NCBI RefSeq assembly: GCF_051020975.1
Contig: NC_135032.1
Coordinates: 12,710,001-12,774,000, forward strand
Length of the DNA: 64,000 nt
Direction of reading: 5' to 3'
Origin: Osmia lignaria lignaria
Taxonomy: Eukaryota; Arthropoda; Insecta; Hymenoptera; Megachilidae
The position numbers were made by a program, and so were the translations under genes. Numbering within the stretch: the stretch's first letter is position 1; every line of letters starts with the position of its first letter. Below the pieces are notes generated by a model. The model made no database searches and was not told where the DNA came from. It saw nothing but the letters and a program-made list of their open reading frames with translations. Positions 60,816 through 64,000 of the stretch are shown piece after piece.

Positions 60816-63800
60816 CAGTATCGTCATCATTATTATTATTATTATTATTATTGTAATTCTTGTTATCGCAGACACTGTCATTCTAGCGCGGCACTATCGA
60901 AGGTTACGAGGTGAAAATTGATTATATATTATATTATATAGCGCGGACAAAACAGATCGAAATCTATTAAAAGCATTTATTGCAAAGTTCCAATAAAATG
61001 TGTTTTATTTTTTATACACGTTCCTCCATTGTAATTTTCCTGAAAGATAAGTTTCCTTTCATTCTCAGTTTCCATTTGAAATTTCACATACACGATTACT
61101 CTAATTATCACCTGAATTTATTAAAAATATATTTCATCCCTTTCCTCCAATATCTGTCAATCTACGTCAAAATGATAATTAACTCGTGTCAAATTGAAGT
61201 CAAACCGTACGGCGTACGGTAATTTCCATCGAAGCAGATATTAATTTACAACGCATCAAATGTCTGTTCATTAATGTCGAAATATTAATTAATTTCCAAT
61301 GGACTCGGAGCTCTCTCAATTATAACAGATACAAATTTACCAATTTGTTAGAGAACAATGGGGTTAAACTAAACACCGAAATTATTCATATCGAAACGCT
61401 GAATATTTATGAACGTGTACACTTTCAGTATCGACTTTCATTCAAAGGTAAGACGGAATTATAATGTCCACTATCCGAAATGTCATTGTCCGTTTTCCTA
61501 TCGAAGGCCCATTTTTGCCTGTGCTCTCCTTTCTCGCCAAACTTACTTAAGAAATCGTATTTACCGACTCGTGTACCAAGATGGTCGATGCCCAGATCAG
61601 AAACTATACGAGGGGAATGGCCAGGAAGAGGAGGGGAAGTCCGTTCTGGACTTGGCCATCTCTGTTCAAAGTGGACCAAAGAAATCGTTTATTGGTATGA
61701 AAAGTGGGTTACTAGCACGGTGCTTCGCAAAGTGCATGATTAATTAACCATAAAAAAACGAACGCATTTATAGTTCGGTATGCATACAAAGCGTGATGTA
61801 TTTTGATGATAAGTTTTATGCATATTAAAATCGATTTCAACATTTTATTTTTTTTTTTTTTCAGAAATTTCCATCGGTTCCCCTATAAAACCCGTTCAAG
61901 GTTTTGTTTAGCAATAGTCTATCTTGACGATGCAGTTATCTTCCCATAAAAATCGAATCTTACATCACCTCAAATTTTCAGTTTAATATTTTGAACGACG
62001 CGTAAAAAGTCTAAGGCATAAATTAAGAAAAATTAAAGGATAATATCCCTAATAATTGCAATTATACTTTTGACATAGCAATTAACGCGGTTAAACACCA
62101 TCGCAATCGTATCATCGTTCTGTCGCAACATTCCCATTTTATTTTTTTATTTTTTCGAAACTCTTAACGAAATCAACGTTTCTCTGTCTAACAAATTAAT
62201 CTAGCCTAGCATCATTTCATCGAGATCTATCCTTTATCGTTTTATCTTCCGTTTCCGGTGACCGCGAAGTCGCAAAATCGAACGGCGCGGCGCGGCGTGT
62301 TGAAAGAGCACGCTTCTGTGTCGAAACGAAAACGGACACGGATCGCTTGGCCGTTTCACGAGCCACTCAACATTTCTTTTTCTTTTTTTCATTTTTGCCA
62401 AGTGCGAACAGTCACGATTGCACCGGCTGATTCACGGATCTCACGATGGTGAACTTGACACACGGACAGTTTCTCAGGCGAGAAAGAGGGAAAGGAGGAA
62501 AGCCGACGAATTCGCGGTCGATGATCAACGATTAGTTTTATAGAAAATTCAAAGCAGACGTTTCATTAGCCGATCCGCATGTGAGCTGATTTCACTGAAC
62601 CTTACACTTGAACAAATGTTACTCGGTGTCAAGGGTCTAATAACGCGATAGAAAGTAACAACTTTTATATTTATAGAACGAGATATAATAAAAATGATGA
62701 TATCTGAGGATTAAATTTCTTCCTGTAGCAAAGTTCAGCGTGGGATTTTTTCAAATCATTATCAAAACCAGAAACGAACTAATTCCGATGCAACTGGTTT
62801 GCATTTTTCCCATGATTCGTCTGGTTCGTTACTTTCTTCCTGCTTTTCCAGGTACTGAAACCGGTCGAGACCCTGCCCGCTGACATAATTAGCAGGCTGA
62901 CAGAAAAAACGGGCAACTATTATCGGCGCGATTACGAAAATATGCTCGTAAATTAAGGTAGATCGTGCATAACGGTGCTGAATTATCTTCGCCTTCCAGA
63001 TCTTTGCCGTAATCACGGATAAATGAAAACAGACAATAAAATATTGACTGAACGTAAATCGATGCAATTTTTTTGACCCACTTAAATGAAATAATTAACT
63101 TCCGATTAACCAGAAATATGTATGGAAATTTGCGAGGTAGAAGGAAAGATAAATTCACCATCTAGAAGAGATGGGAAAAGGGGGGCACAGGTTATGACAT
63201 AATTGCTTAAGAAAGTTCAGATCGCGAATGTACGAGAAGTAGTTCACTCGCGTTAGAAGCTGACTACTTCCGCTTATTCTTCTCTTTTCTTTTCAACATG
63301 GATCGAATTCCATTTCAATTTCCACTGTGAAAAATATGATTAAAATGAAAAGGTGTTTCGCTAACAGCTATAGGGTGAATCTAGGACGGAGGAAAACTGA
63401 ACCTCTGACAGGAAGTTCGCTAGCTGGGACCGTCTGGATGAGGACATGTATGATTCACGGACAACGAGCACGCCCTTAACTCTGCAGTAGCTTAAACAAC
63501 AGAAGAAGCTAAGGTGGAAAAAGTAACAAAGTTCTAGCAAAACGTCAGTTACACCGTCTAACAAAAACTAGTAATCAGTGGATGATGTATTACAGAACAA
63601 TTTTCTAATTATAATCTAATTACTCTCAGATGAAGAATGAAAGTTCTTGCAGTACATTAAACATAAAATAAAATAAAAAAAAATAAAAAATTTACTAAAC
63701 AAATATGATGGTTCACCATTTGAATATCCACAATTCACAATGATCGAAATGATCCCGAGATATGCATCAAAGGAAAATCACGTCCGATCTATGGATGATT

Positions 63801-64000
63801 CGTAGGTACACGCGATTCCGTCACGGCGCACGCAACGCGTTACAACTTTCCACGCCAGCTGGAAAGCACGCACCGATTCGAACGGCGGTTCTGTTTTCGT
63901 AGCAAGTAATAGTGAAGTCGATTCACGGAATAAGAAGGGTCAGTCGAAGCCTACTTTCTTCCTCTGAATCGTCTCGAAGAGGGGAAACCACGTCGACTTA
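59263..64000. other. inaD 3' UTR and gene-free right end
   Basis: A 3' UTR intron (59266-59341) follows the stop almost immediately, and the 3' UTR continues from 59342. A plus-strand AATAAA is at 59852-59857. Beyond that I see AT-rich DNA, a TTA microsatellite at 60765-60852, and a GC-richer patch with a gcgcg run at about 62255-62470 and again at 63800-64000. Those patches could be promoters or enhancers of a gene outside the window. Open frames at 60649-60921, 61409-61747 and 62762-63161 show no domains. Confidence 0.5.
60765..60852 (+). repeat. TTA trinucleotide microsatellite in two blocks
   Basis: Two runs of TTA/ATT units separated by about 18 bases. They generate a spurious poly-Leu/Ile frame. 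Confidence 0.9.

Noticed and set aside
60649..60921. Frame with a long Leu/Ile run resembling a membrane segment
   Set aside because: Produced by the TTA microsatellite, with no ATG context or neighbouring exons.
1..64000. CRISPR arrays, operons, ribosome-binding sites and prokaryotic terminators
   Set aside because: The sequence is from a eukaryotic nuclear genome, judged by introns and gene families; the tandem repeats present are microsatellites or coding repeats without spacer structure.
1..64000. tRNA or rRNA genes
   Set aside because: I looked for paired-arm tRNA patterns and conserved rRNA stretches and recognised none; a covariance-model scan would be decisive.

Overview
The window looks like a piece of an AT-rich insect nuclear genome. 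Genes are interrupted by many short GT-AG introns of roughly 60-110 bases, intergenic DNA is full of simple repeats, and the gene set includes arthropod-type families (a NompA-like PAN/ZP protein, an INAD-type PDZ scaffold, a peritrophin-like chitin-binding protein). The compact introns, AT bias and lack of recognisable transposons fit Hymenoptera, probably a bee, but this is inference. No tRNA, rRNA, CRISPR array or intact mobile element was recognised. All gene models below were built by eye, from splice sites that keep the reading frame and from family resemblance.

Layout. 1-879: no gene seen. 880-3742 (+): mitochondrial ABC half-transporter, ABCB8 type. 3961-5831 (-): secreted chitin-binding protein with a Ser/Thr-rich tail, convergent with ABCB8. 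6514-7367 (-): TM2 domain protein, TM2D1 type. 7922-9023 (+): MSANTD3-like Myb/SANT protein, divergent from TM2D1. 9808-16530 (-): an 18-exon, about 1,473-residue transmembrane protein with five PAN/Apple modules, a long Arg-Tyr-Pro repeat and a ZP domain, best read as NompA. 19636-38881 (+): Patj, an L27 plus five-PDZ polarity scaffold, with a TATA box at 19099 and a 10.8 kb intron inside PDZ1. 44231-59262 (+): an INAD orthologue with five PDZ domains behind a predicted disordered N-terminal region of about 950 residues. 59263-64000: 3' UTR and apparently gene-free DNA.

How the genes relate. Patj and INAD are both multi-PDZ scaffolds lying head to tail. They share an intron at the same position and phase within PDZ domains (Patj PDZ4, INAD PDZ2), which suggests a common MPDZ/PATJ-like ancestor. 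In flies Patj acts in the Crumbs apical complex, including in photoreceptors, INAD organises the phototransduction complex, and NompA links mechanosensory dendrites to cuticle. The other genes look like unrelated housekeeping or cuticle genes.

Most notable points: the long INAD N-terminal region with repeated TQT/QC motifs; the apparent absence from INAD PDZ5 of the two cysteines that form the light-dependent disulfide in the fly; a GC-AG intron in inaD; a 39-bp in-frame minisatellite in the NompA-like gene; and a possible internal inaD promoter that would yield a fly-sized INAD.
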